A DNA stretch of 31,050 nucleotides from contig NZ_JAQLFJ010000020.1 in assembly GCF_028206795.1 (NCBI RefSeq), forward strand, positions 1-31,050, read 5' to 3'. The notes under the pieces are model-generated. The model ran no database searches and had not been told where the DNA came from. It worked only from the letters and a program-made list of their open reading frames with translations. The DNA is from Collinsella aerofaciens (GTDB lineage Bacteria; Actinomycetota; Coriobacteriia; Coriobacteriales; Coriobacteriaceae). Below, one piece after another: positions 1 to 8,376 of this stretch. A program made the translations under genes and the position numbers. Within the stretch, counting starts at the first letter, position 1. Every line of letters begins with the position of its first letter.

Positions 1-4
1 GGAG

Positions 5-166
5 CTAGTTCCGCGTTGCGCTAGCTGCGGAAACGCGGGGTCCGTTCAAGCTGTTGCGTTGAGATTGAAAATCAACCTCGATCTGTTCATCTTCCTCCGG
101 GGACACCCGGAAGGCCACGGTCTTGTTCCTCCAGCGATTTTTGTTGTCTCGGTTTTTCAGTGACAT
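5..166 (-). pseudogene. Truncated mobilisation (MobC-like/relaxosome) protein, N-terminal fragment
   Basis: A 53-codon frame starts at the ATG on positions 166-164 and stops at TAG on 7-5. Its first ~31 residues contain NRDNKNRWRNKTVAFRVSP, which I recognise as the N-terminus of small ribbon-helix-helix-type mobilisation accessory proteins of Firmicutes integrative and mobilisable elements. Those proteins run to about 100-130 residues. Here the family-like sequence ends around residue 31 (near base 74) and continues into unrelated residues, so the protein is a fragment. It starts 2 bases after the stop of the integrase fragment, as in an operon, with AAAGGATGG upstream as a possible ribosome site. 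The family call is from memory; the truncation is inferred from the loss of the expected continuation. Confidence 0.6.
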
Positions 167-168
167 GG

Positions 169-577
169 TTACGTTCCCATCCTTTCAAAGTCCAGTTTGT
201 CCGCCATCTCCGTCTGCCTTGTAGGAAACAGATGGGCGTAGCGGTAGGTGATATCGATACTCTCATGCCCCACCCGGTCAGCGATTGCCAGGGCGGTGAA
301 GCCCATATCAATCAGCAGGGAAATGTGTGAATGTCGGAGGTCGTGAATTCTGATCCGCTTCACTCCCGCCGCTTTCGCACCTCTGTCCATTTCATGGTGG
401 AGATAGTGCTTGCTGACAGGGAAAATCCGTTCATTTGCCCCGGTGCTGTAAAACATCTTTAAGTAGTCCTCCATCTCTCCACAGAGGAATTTGGGCATCT
501 TAATGACACGGTTGCTCTTTTTCGTCTTAGGAGTGGTAATCACGTCCTTGCCCTTGAGCCGCTGATAGGATTTGCTG
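169..577 (-). pseudogene. Tyrosine recombinase (phage/ICE integrase), C-terminal fragment
   Basis: The minus-strand frame ends at 169 and carries the C-terminal half of a tyrosine-recombinase catalytic domain. Visible are the beta-hairpin segment TPKTKKSNRVI, the HDLRHSH motif (box II His-x-x-Arg), GHESIDITYRYAH with the last conserved His and the tyrosine nucleophile (RYAHL), and a family-typical charged tail. The SAM-like core-binding domain and the first catalytic Arg are missing: near bases 570-582 the frame runs into sequence that codes for a different protein on the opposite strand. Without Arg I it cannot be an active recombinase. Codon use is less GC-rich than the chromosome genes that follow, which fits transfer from a Firmicutes element. 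The next gene downstream is the mobilisation fragment, as expected for the remains of one integrative element. Confidence 0.8.
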
Positions 578-871
578 ATGGACAAGCCCGAGCTGCTCGA
601 GTCCATCGCCGCAGCGCTCGGCGTGTCCGTCAACGCCCTCAAGGATTACGGCGTCGAGACCGCAGGCGACCTCATGTCGCTGCTCGTGCGGCTCGAAGAC
701 TCCTTCGGCATAGTTCCCTCAGCCGACGGTTCGGGCCTCTCCCTGAACCCCAAGGCGCCGCACGCGCCCAAAGCCGCGATGGCGATCGAGTTGTGGGCAG
801 AGAAGCGCGCACGGCTCGAGAACGGCGAGATCGACGCCGACGAGTACGAGGACTGGAAAGCCTTGCTGTAA
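578..871 (+). pseudogene. C-terminal fragment of an XRE-family transcriptional regulator
   Basis: The frame from the ATG at 578 to the stop at 871 gives about 97 residues starting MDKPELLESIAAALGVSVNAL. That matches the end of a helix-turn-helix domain (the helix-4/5 region, 'iAeaLgVsv.aL') followed by the C-terminal extension (GVETAGDLMSLLVRLEDSFGI, then an acidic tail ending in DWKALL) seen in Coriobacteriia XRE regulators. The recognition helix and the N-terminal half of the HTH are absent. The frame opens exactly where the oppositely oriented integrase fragment breaks off, so the two were probably joined by a deletion or rearrangement. No good ribosome site precedes the ATG. It is most likely a dead fragment; a short translated product is possible but could not bind DNA in the usual way. 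Confidence 0.55.
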
Positions 872-958
872 CGGCTCCCCGCATTTCGCAATCAACGCAA
901 CCGAATCAGGACGCCAGGCTAGGCGGTGAGCTCCGCTCGCTCCTGCGTAAGCTGAGTT

Positions 959-1392
959 TTTACTCCCCATTGCATGCAAAGGCATTTCAAGCGTAAATGG
1001 GGAGTAAATGACGCGGTGGCTTACATGGCGGCACACGGCAGTACACTGCGGCATTTCCCCTGATTACTCCCGTTTTCATTGAGGCGGCGAGATTCTTTAC
1101 TCCCCATTAACCACCTGGGGAAACGCCGTACGGAGACCGTAAAAACGCCCGTTGAGTTCGATTTGAGTTTCACGGGCCCCGAAACGGCCTCGTTTCGTTC
1201 TCGGGGACAAAAATCGCGCGTCTACTCATTCGGGATAAATCTTTACTCCCGTTCCTCCGAATACCGCCCCGTGCCTTGTCGTCTTGAAATACGGGGAGTA
1301 AATCGCGAAATCGCAGGTGAAAGGGAGTAAAACGGCAAAGAAAAAGCCTCCGTCCCAACGCGGGAACGGAGGCCAGATTACCGTATTTACTC
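959..1392. repeat. Cluster of TTTACTCCC(C/G)(A/G)TT motifs in both orientations
   Basis: In the 617-bp gene-free stretch 872-1488 the motif TTTACTCCCCATT occurs exactly at 959-971 and 1096-1108 (+) and at 996-1008 (inverted). Close variants lie at 1063-1075 (ATTACTCCCGTTT), 1242-1253 (TTTACTCCCGTT), 1291-1302 (inverted, ACGGGGAGTAAA), 1321-1331 (inverted, AAGGGAGTAAA) and 1386-1392 (TTTACTC). The first copy and the inverted copy form a 13-bp perfect inverted repeat around a 24-base spacer. Spacing is irregular, so this is not a CRISPR or simple tandem array. I do not recognise a named element; protein-binding sites (integrase arm sites, iterons or operators) are the most natural reading. Apart from the terminator at 1346-1373 I see nothing else in 872-1488. 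Confidence 0.7.
1346..1373 (-). terminator. Rho-independent terminator, minus strand (guaA direction)
   Basis: On the minus strand a GCCTCCGT/ACGGAGGC stem, extended by CCC/GGG pairs around a short loop, is followed by TTTTTCTTT. It lies about 115 bases past the guaA stop with no gene between, so it probably ends the guaA transcript and leaves a 3' tail that contains part of the TTTACTCCC cluster. Confidence 0.6.
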
Positions 1393-1488
1393 ACCGCCGT
1401 CGCTGGCGGCTTTGCCATGACTCTCGTACGAAACGAAACTCAGCGGCACAGCGCGGCACTCAAAAGTGCAGGTCAGAACCCTATCAGC

Positions 1489-3087
1489 CTACTCCCACTC
1501 GATGGTCGCGGGCGGCTTAGATGTAATGTCGTAGCACACGCGGTTGGCGCCGGGAACCTCGGCAACGATGCGGCCGGAGATGCGGGCCAGCACGTCGTAG
1601 GGCAGCTTGGCCCAGTCGGCGGTCATGGCATCGCTGGACTCGACGGCACGCAGGATGATCGGGCGCTGGTAGGTGCGCTCGTCACCCATAACGCCGACGG
1701 ACTTGATGTCGGGCAGGACCGCAAAGTACTGCCAGCAGCTGTGCTCGGAGTTGCGCTCACCGGTCTGCTCAAACAGGCGCTGGTTGTAGGCGTCAAGCTC
1801 CTCGCGCACGATAGCGTCGGCGTTCTTGAGGATCTCGAGCTTCTCCTTGTCGACCGCGCCGATGATGCGGATGGCCAGACCCGGACCCGGGAAAGGCTGG
1901 CGGAACACGATGTGACCCGGCAGGCCCAGCGCCAGACCAAGCGCGCGGACCTCGTCCTTAAAGAAGTGGTCGAGCGGTTCAATGAGGTCGAAGTGCACGC
2001 CCTCGGGGAACGGGATCAGGTTGTGATGGCTCTTGATAGTGGCCGTCTTGCCACCCGTCTTGCGAGCGCCGGACTCGATGATGTCGGGGTAGATGGTGCC
2101 CTGAGCCAGGTATTTGACCGGCTTGCCATCGGTCTCGAGCTGCTGCGCCACGGCGAAGAACTCTTTCCAGAACTGCGTACCGATGATGCGGCGCTTCTCC
2201 TCGGGCTCGGTCACGCCGGCCAGAAGCTCGGCATAACGGTCCTCGGCGTGGACGTGGATAAAGTCGACGTCAAACTGCTTGGTGAAGACCTCCTCCACCT
2301 GCTCGGGCTCACCCTTGCGCAGCAGACCGTGGTTGATGAACACGCAGGTCATCTGCTTGCCCACGGCGCGGGCACCCAGCGCAGCCACGACGGAGGAGTC
2401 GACGCCGCCGGACAGGGCCAGAATCACGCGGTCGTCACCGACCTTCTCGCGGAACTCGGCCGTCATGGTCTCGACCAGGTTGTCCATGCTCCAGTTGGGC
2501 TCCAGGCCGCAGATCTCAAACAGGAAGTTGCTCAGCAGCTGCTGGCCATACTCGGAGTGCTTGACCTCGGGGTGGAACTGCGTGGTGAAAATCTTGCGCT
2601 CAACGCACTCCATGGCGGCAACCGGGCATACGTCGGTGCTGGCGGTAACGGTAAAGCCCTCGGGCACCTCGGACACGGCGTCGCGGTGGCTCATCCACAC
2701 GGTTTGCTCCATGGGCGTGGAGTTAAAGAGCTTGGCGCCGGCCGTGCGCGTGATGGTGGCGCGGCCGTACTCGCCCACCTCGGAGTGGCCGACCTTGCCG
2801 CCGAGCGTCACGGCCGTGATCTGATGGCCGTAGCAAAAGCCCAGGACGGGAAGGCCCAGGTCAAAGATGGCAGGATCGATGGACGGAGCGTCCTCGGCGT
2901 ACACGGAAGCCGGACCGCCGGAAAGGATGAGCGCAGAGGCGTTCATCTCGCGAATCTCGTCGGCCGAGATGTCGCAGGGGACAATCTCGGAATACACGTT
3001 GAGGTCGCGGACGCGACGGGCAATGAGCTGACCGTACTGCGCACCAAAGTCGAGTACGAGGACCTTTGCGGAAGCATGTTGATCCAT
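1489..3087 (-). CDS. guaA: GMP synthase (glutamine-hydrolysing)
   Basis: This cytoplasmic enzyme converts XMP, glutamine and ATP to GMP, the last step of guanine nucleotide synthesis. The 532-residue product has the expected two parts. The class I glutamine amidotransferase spans residues ~7-195, with nucleophile Cys85 in GFCYGHQ and His172/Glu174 in QFHPEV. The ATP pyrophosphatase domain has the P-loop SGGVDS at 226-231, and the C-terminal dimerisation domain ends in the family-typical TIEWE. The start chosen is the ATG at 3087, preceded by GAGGGGGAA; an upstream in-frame extension to 3213 has no family similarity. The length is normal (about 510-535). It is transcribed alone, divergent from ansA. 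The 3' end of guaA is a known integration hot spot for genomic islands, and mobile-element remnants lie just beyond it here. Confidence 0.97.
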   Translation of the reverse strand: MDQHASAKVLVLDFGAQYGQLIARRVRDLNVYSEIVPCDISADEIREMNASALILSGGPASVYAEDAPSIDPAIFDLGLPVLGFCYGHQITAVTLGGKVGHSEVGEYGRATITRTAGAKLFNSTPMEQTVWMSHRDAVSEVPEGFTVTASTDVCPVAAMECVERKIFTTQFHPEVKHSEYGQQLLSNFLFEICGLEPNWSMDNLVETMTAEFREKVGDDRVILALSGGVDSSVVAALGARAVGKQMTCVFINHGLLRKGEPEQVEEVFTKQFDVDFIHVHAEDRYAELLAGVTEPEEKRRIIGTQFWKEFFAVAQQLETDGKPVKYLAQGTIYPDIIESGARKTGGKTATIKSHHNLIPFPEGVHFDLIEPLDHFFKDEVRALGLALGLPGHIVFRQPFPGPGLAIRIIGAVDKEKLEILKNADAIVREELDAYNQRLFEQTGERNSEHSCWQYFAVLPDIKSVGVMGDERTYQRPIILRAVESSDAMTADWAKLPYDVLARISGRIVAEVPGANRVCYDITSKPPATIEWE

Positions 3088-3276
3088 GGTTTCCCCCTCT
3101 TGTTGGCGGGGAGCCGGTGCCCACCCGCGTGAATGAACGAAAATAACTTCCATAGTGTACACGTTATATGGGGTTTCTCGTCCCTCGCAGCCATCAGCGC
3201 ACGGCAAACGCACGACCTGGGCCCCTATTTGACGGCAATTGAAGTGTTACCAGACGTTACAGATGATGTAATACGT

Positions 3277-3304
3277 TTGAACATTGGACGCCCTGTGCCA
3301 CAAT
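3277..3304 (+). promoter_or_regulatory. Candidate sigma-70-type promoter for ansA
   Basis: TTGAAC (3277-3282) and CACAAT (3299-3304) are separated by 16 bases, about 50 bases ahead of the ansA ATG. Each box matches the consensus at four of six positions, so this is only a candidate. The rest of the 268-bp guaA/ansA intergenic region shows no other clear element. Confidence 0.35.
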
Positions 3305-3355
3305 ACTGCCGAACGACTCCGCCTCTGCGGCGGCAAATACGATAGGAATATCAGC

Positions 3356-4369
3356 ATGAAGCGCATCCTTCTCATCGCCACGGGCGGCACCATCGCATCG
3401 ACCGAGGACGGCAACGGCCTCTCCCCCGCCCTGACCGGTGAGGAGCTCGCCCAGAGCGTCCCCGAGATCTCGGGCCTCTGCGAGCTCGACGTCGTGCAGC
3501 CCATGAACATCGACAGCACCAACATGCGTCCCAGTGACTGGATGCGTATCCGCGACGTCATTGTCGAGGGTTATGCCGACCACGACGGTTTCGTGATTCT
3601 GCATGGCACCGATACCATGAGCTACACCGCGGCAGCGCTTTCCTACCTGATTCAGGACAGCCCCAAGCCCATCGTGCTCACCGGATCGCAAAAGCCCATG
3701 GGCAATCCCTTTACCGACGCCAAACTCAACCTGTACCAGAGCCTGCTCTATGCGCTCGACGAGCACTCGCACGACGTCTCGATCGTGTTTGGCGGCGTAG
3801 CCATTGCCGGCACGCGCGCCCGCAAACAGCGCACCATGAGCTTTAACGCGTTCATTAGCGTCAACTATCCGCCCATCGCCTATATCCGCAACGACCGCAT
3901 CGTGCGCAACGGGCTCCACGGCACGCATCAGGGCGAAAACCCGGTGCGCTTCTACGACAGCATCGACCCGCGCGTATTTGTACTCAAGCTTACGCCCGGC
4001 GTAAACCCGGGCATCCTCGACGCCCTTGCCGATAGCTACGATGCTGTAATTCTTGAGACCTTTGGCATTGGCGGTATTCCCGAGTTTGGCGAGTCCGGCG
4101 AGTCATTCCAGGAGGCGATTTTCCGCTGGGTCGATTCGGGCCGCACCGTCGTTATGACCACGCAGGTCCCCGAAGAGGGCCTCGATCTGGGCGTTTATGA
4201 GGTCGGCCGTGCTTACGCCGATCATCCGGGCATTCTGCGTGGCGATGACATGACCACCGAGACGCTTGTGGCCAAGACCATGTGGGCACTCGGCCAGTCA
4301 CGCCATGCCGCCGAAATCCAGCGCCTGTTCTACAGCCAAGTCAACCACGACCGTATCCCGATGGCGTAA
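3356..4369 (+). CDS. ansA: Type I (cytoplasmic) L-asparaginase
   Basis: It hydrolyses L-asparagine to aspartate and ammonia. The 337-residue product starts MKRILLIATGGTIAS, the N-terminal signature with the nucleophilic Thr12, and has the second signature HGTDTMSY at 83-90 with catalytic Thr85-Asp86. There is no signal peptide, and the length fits the AnsA/type I branch rather than the secreted type II enzymes. The ATG at 3356 was chosen because homology begins exactly there; the ribosome site is weak (AGGAAT). An in-frame upstream start at 3284 would add 24 residues with no family similarity. It is divergent from guaA and followed by a 321-bp gene-free stretch, so it is probably transcribed alone. 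A glutaminase side activity cannot be judged from sequence. Confidence 0.95.
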   Translation: MKRILLIATGGTIASTEDGNGLSPALTGEELAQSVPEISGLCELDVVQPMNIDSTNMRPSDWMRIRDVIVEGYADHDGFVILHGTDTMSYTAAALSYLIQDSPKPIVLTGSQKPMGNPFTDAKLNLYQSLLYALDEHSHDVSIVFGGVAIAGTRARKQRTMSFNAFISVNYPPIAYIRNDRIVRNGLHGTHQGENPVRFYDSIDPRVFVLKLTPGVNPGILDALADSYDAVILETFGIGGIPEFGESGESFQEAIFRWVDSGRTVVMTTQVPEEGLDLGVYEVGRAYADHPGILRGDDMTTETLVAKTMWALGQSRHAAEIQRLFYSQVNHDRIPMA

Positions 4370-4690
4370 TCTCTAAGGCAGCTCCACTTATCGCAACCTT
4401 AAACGACAGGTGGTCCCCCTCGGGCCGTGCAAAAATCGGAGTATTCTGCAATTTCTCCGCCGGAGGCATAGAATCGGCCGATTGTTAGACGAACTTTTAG
4501 GACGATGGTTCCGTCTAGTAAATATTTATTCCTCATTTTTATTTAGTATGTGGATTAACTACTGCCAAAAAGGCAAAGCCAGCCGCTCGAGCTACCATCT
4601 ACGGCCGAACTGGTGCTGAATACTCGCGATTTTGCACATCGCAACCAGGGGGACCCGCCCAAAGAGCGTCAAATACAGCGGGGGAACGCC
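4370..4690. other. Gene-free stretch with short palindromes and an AT-rich patch
   Basis: No coding frame is convincing here. Visible are the palindrome AATCGGCCGATT around 4472-4483, an imperfect stem AGACGAAC/GTTCCGTCT (about 4488-4518) followed by an unusually AT-rich patch to about 4555 that may terminate ansA transcription, and a segment at 4422-4450 (GGGCCGTGCAAAAATCGGAG then TATTCTGCA) that resembles the ends of the inverted-repeat element at 17275-17505. Confidence 0.4.
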
Positions 4691-4909
4691 CTATCCGATG
4701 CCCTCGAGAAGCTCTGACACCGTCATGCCGAGTGCGGGCGCGATCTTAAATAGAACCTTGAGCGTGAAATTTGCCGTCCCATCTTCGATTCGGTCGAGGT
4801 AGGGTCGGCTGATTCCTGTCGCCACACAAAAATCAACCTTGGAGATACCAAGGTCCCTGCGTGTCTCTTCGACCCGCCTGCCAAGAATCTGTTTCGCACG
4901 TTCGTCCAT
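4691..4909 (-). CDS. Small XRE-family helix-turn-helix regulator
   Basis: This 72-residue protein is essentially a single Cro/C1-type HTH domain. Helices 2-3 are visible in ISKVDFCVATGISRPYLDRI, with SRPYLDRIEDG as the recognition helix and following turn, and the C-terminal helix LKVLFKIAPALGMTVSELLEG closes the fold. There is no effector or protease domain. Its ATG lies 30 bases from a perfect 24-bp palindrome, and a gene of unknown function starts on the other side of that palindrome. The natural reading is a repressor that controls both itself and its divergent neighbour. A solo antitoxin-like role is possible, but no recognisable toxin is adjacent. Confidence 0.85.
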   Translation of the reverse strand: MDERAKQILGRRVEETRRDLGISKVDFCVATGISRPYLDRIEDGTANFTLKVLFKIAPALGMTVSELLEGIG

Positions 4910-4938
4910 GCAGCCGAGTTTGAAATGGAGCCGAACAT

Positions 4939-4962
4939 AAACGTAAACTATAGTTTACGTTT
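4939..4962. promoter_or_regulatory. Perfect 24-bp palindromic operator between divergent genes
   Basis: Half-site AAACGTAAACTA is followed directly by its exact reverse complement, so all 24 bases are symmetric. The centre ACTATAGT supplies a TATAGT -10-like hexamer on both strands, and TTGAAA at 4920-4925 sits 18 bases ahead of a TAAACT hexamer on the + strand. Binding of a dimeric HTH protein here would block both promoters. Confidence 0.85.
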
Positions 4963-4985
4963 TGCCGAATACACAGGAGTTTTCT

Positions 4986-5375
4986 ATGTCGGGTTCTTCG
5001 GTCCGCATGTACCGAGCCACGCTTCGCACAAACAGCGCACCGCCCAAGCTCGTCGTCGTTGAAGCAGAATGCCTTTCGCCCGATGAGCGCACAGCATTTG
5101 CATTGCTATCAAGTCGCGTCGCCGTCGTTCTGGTCCCTTGCCCGGCGCAAGGTGAACTTGCCATCCAATGCCAGGCGCACAGCTGCTCGCTCAATCAGGT
5201 TGCCGTAATCGCAACCAGCCAACGCAGCCTGCCGCTCCTTTTAGAAGCCGGCATAGCACTCGCCCTTCGCGGCGCCGGATACGAAAACGAAGCCGCCGCC
5301 GACATGGTCTTTAAACCACGATCGAGCGGCGGCCTCGCAGCAGCCATTGAATATGCGTGCAGGCTCGTTGCCTAA
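4986..5375 (+). CDS. Hypothetical protein divergent from the XRE regulator
   Basis: The protein has 129 residues. The start is the ATG at 4986 because AGGAG lies 6 bases upstream; an earlier in-frame ATG at 4962 lies inside the operator and has no ribosome site. I do not recognise the family. The sequence alternates predicted strands and helices (KLVVVEAECL, VAVVLVP, QVAVIAT, LLLEAGIALALRGAGY, GGLAAAIEYACRLV), which looks like a small alpha/beta soluble protein. There is no signal peptide, no clear membrane segment and no known catalytic motif; four Cys are scattered. The divergent XRE gene and shared palindrome suggest it is the regulated partner. Its stop is 9 bases from the stop of the convergent DUF1648 gene. 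Confidence 0.7.
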   Translation: MSGSSVRMYRATLRTNSAPPKLVVVEAECLSPDERTAFALLSSRVAVVLVPCPAQGELAIQCQAHSCSLNQVAVIATSQRSLPLLLEAGIALALRGAGYENEAAADMVFKPRSSGGLAAAIEYACRLVA

Positions 5376-5384
5376 AAGGACAAG

Positions 5385-5768
5385 CTAGAAACCAAAGCCA
5401 AAGCCCGTACCGGTAATCGCCGAATACATAAAGTAGACATTGATTACGTTGAGGAACACACCCGTGATACAGCCGTTGCGCAGGTAGCGCTCGCACACGA
5501 TGCGCGCCATGGCGGCAGAGTCCTCATTGTTCTTGGCTTGGCGTCCCGCCGTAAAGTACGTCGCCACGCTCAGCAGCAGGTTGAGCACCGGCAGCGCCAA
5601 CAGCTCGTAGCTCTTGCCCCAGCGCGTCGCCTCGCCGGCGGCATTAAACTTCGTTGCCACCTCGGGACCAATGTTGGGGATAACGCACGCTGCGACCACC
5701 AACGGAATCACCGCAAGTACGAGCAGCGCAATGCCCATGTAGCCAGCTTTTTTGCCGTATTTAAACAT
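5385..5768 (-). CDS. DUF1648-type small integral membrane protein
   Basis: The product has 127 residues with three hydrophobic segments (about 11-29, 56-74 and 98-117). Between the first two is IPNIGPEVATKFNAAGEATRWGKS-type sequence, the DUF1648 signature (proline, 'P.hf...G.p..w') shared with SdpI-like immunity and membrane proteins. The full SdpI architecture is longer, with more membrane spans, so this is a short DUF1648 protein of unknown role. It starts 11 bases after the ychF stop with AAGGGCG as ribosome site, so it is co-transcribed with ychF. The C-terminus is glycine/phenylalanine-rich (GTGFGFGF). Confidence 0.75.
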   Translation of the reverse strand: MFKYGKKAGYMGIALLVLAVIPLVVAACVIPNIGPEVATKFNAAGEATRWGKSYELLALPVLNLLLSVATYFTAGRQAKNNEDSAAMARIVCERYLRNGCITGVFLNVINVYFMYSAITGTGFGFGF

Positions 5769-5779
5769 ATGTGTCGCCC

Positions 5780-6856
<1,077 letters not shown>

Positions 6857-6899
6857 AGCAGCTCCTTTAGGTACAGGTATTTCAAACTGCATAAGTATA

Positions 6900-6943
6900 G
6901 CGCCGCCGCAGCATCCGGGCGAACCCAGGCACCACGGCGGCGC
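6900..6943 (-). other. Strong GC stem-loop between the Fe-S gene and ychF
   Basis: GCGCCGCCG (6900-6908) pairs with CGGCGGCGC (6935-6943). On the minus strand it comes 28 bases after the Fe-S gene stop, but it is followed by CTATACTTATG rather than a T-tract. It may be a transcript-end or processing structure; TATACT just after it could serve as a ychF -10 box. Confidence 0.4.
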
Positions 6944-6971
6944 AAATGAATCAGAGATTGGGGTCGCGGAC

Positions 6972-8225
6972 TTAGTCTGCGAGCTTCTCTACCTGGTCGA
7001 GCATCTTGTTGAGCTTAACCTTTGCCTCGGCCTTGGCCTTCTCGGCTTCCTCGTGGGCCTTGGCTTTCTTGGCAGCCTTTTCCTCGGCCTCGGGATCGAC
7101 AACGACCAGGCCGGACGCATCGTGCTCAACCAGCTTGAGCGCATGCTCGGGGCATACCTTGACGCAGGCACCGCAGCCCAAGCAATACGTGGACTCCAAC
7201 GCAAAGCGGCCGCTTCCCACCAGATCGCAGGCAAACGTGGGGCACACGTTGACGCACTCGCCGCACGACGTGCACTTGTCAAAATCGCATTCCGGCGTGC
7301 TCACCTGCATGTTCTGGGCAAGCTCGGGATGGTTCTGCAGTGTCGAGAGCACCAGCTGCCGCCCGTGCGTGAGCGAACGGCGACGCTTGGTCGTCGTGGT
7401 GCCACACATGGTGTTGAGCGTGCGCTCAAGCTGCGTGATCTGGTGGCGGTGGGCCTTGAGCTTCTGCGTCACCGAGGCCAGCGCCGCCGTCGCCGGATTG
7501 AGCTTGGTCACCGTCAGGCCCGTGGTGCGGGCAATCTTTTCCATGTACTCCTTGCGCTCGTACTCGCGGCGCTTATGGCATTTGAGGCTCTTGGGGTCGA
7601 CCTCCAGGCCCATACCCGTGCCAGACCACTCCTCGGCCTTCGCAATCGCCTCGCCCAGAATGTCCTCACCGCCGGTGTTACGGCATTTATCGCACACACC
7701 CAACGGCAGGTACACACTCACGTTGGGATAGTCGGCCAGCACCGAGAACCAGGTCTCGGCAGTAATATCGCCCACGCAGGCAACGACGACCTCGTTCTCG
7801 CGCGGCATGCGCTTGAGGGCGCGCGTGCAGGTGACGTAGGCGGTCTCGTGGCTCGTAGCCGCCGAGACGATATCGTCATACAGGTTTTTGGGCGCCAAGC
7901 GCGGCGAGATGATTGCCTCGGTCGGACAGGCAGCGGCACACAGGCCGCACTTGCGACAGGAGTCGAGAATCTCGATGGCGTCTTCCTCGACCTCGATAGC
8001 GTTCACCGGGCACACGTCCATGCACGCGGTACAGCCGCTCTTCTCGTTCTTGCAAGCCAGGCACGGTATGGTGTTACCGCGCGGGCGCTCCTTGTAGTCA
8101 GCAGGATTCCACTGCGGAGCCGACGGATCGAGTGCGTCGGTCACACCGCCAAGCGGGTCTTTGAAAAAATCCAAGCCCTTGCTGATTTCGATGATGTCAT
8201 CAAACAGATCGTGTTCCTGCGCCAT
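6972..8225 (-). CDS. Multi-cluster 4Fe-4S ferredoxin-like protein with charged C-terminal tail
   Basis: The 417-residue soluble protein has two pairs of ferredoxin motifs: Cys55/58/65/68/72 and Cys90/93/96/100 near the N-terminus, and Cys313/318/321/324/328 and Cys348/351/354/358 near the C-terminus. Between them a ~180-residue region contains VVVACVGDITAETW and LGVCDKC (Cys150, 178, 181), reminiscent of the delta-subunit-like domain found with heterodisulfide reductase or hydrogenase partners. A Lys/Glu/Ala-rich coiled tail follows from ~379. The start at 8225 is set by GGGAGGGG upstream. It could shuttle electrons in fermentation, but no partner oxidoreductase is adjacent, so its function is unassigned. 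It lies downstream of the dehydrogenase block on the same strand, 151 bases from the nearest member. Confidence 0.75.
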   Translation of the reverse strand: MAQEHDLFDDIIEISKGLDFFKDPLGGVTDALDPSAPQWNPADYKERPRGNTIPCLACKNEKSGCTACMDVCPVNAIEVEEDAIEILDSCRKCGLCAAACPTEAIISPRLAPKNLYDDIVSAATSHETAYVTCTRALKRMPRENEVVVACVGDITAETWFSVLADYPNVSVYLPLGVCDKCRNTGGEDILGEAIAKAEEWSGTGMGLEVDPKSLKCHKRREYERKEYMEKIARTTGLTVTKLNPATAALASVTQKLKAHRHQITQLERTLNTMCGTTTTKRRRSLTHGRQLVLSTLQNHPELAQNMQVSTPECDFDKCTSCGECVNVCPTFACDLVGSGRFALESTYCLGCGACVKVCPEHALKLVEHDASGLVVVDPEAEEKAAKKAKAHEEAEKAKAEAKVKLNKMLDQVEKLAD

Positions 8226-8376
8226 GCGCGGCCCCTCCCTGAGCAGTGCAAACAAGCAAGAGATAATGATACGCCATCGGCCCACGCCTCGGGCAAATTA
8301 CATGCGGCGCATCTTTGCGGCAAATAGCCTATGGCCTATCGCCGCCTCGATTGCACAAGGTCAATCAAATGCCAAG

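Noticed and set aside
959..1392. CRISPR array
   Set aside because: Repeats are only 9-13 bases, occur in both orientations and have irregular spacing; no cas genes are present.
1417..3132. 571-codon open frame on the + strand across guaA
   Set aside because: Antisense shadow of guaA. It has no recognisable domain, its residues are low-complexity (G/D/V/L-rich), and GC-rich codon bias opens the opposite strand.
3088..3210. Purine riboswitch in the guaA leader
   Set aside because: CATATAACGTGTACACTATGG on the minus strand superficially recalls the P1/J1-2 region, but the conserved J2-3 and L3 elements are absent.
4691..5375. Classical type II toxin-antitoxin operon
   Set aside because: The HTH gene and its neighbour are divergent, not co-directional, and the partner resembles no toxin fold I know.
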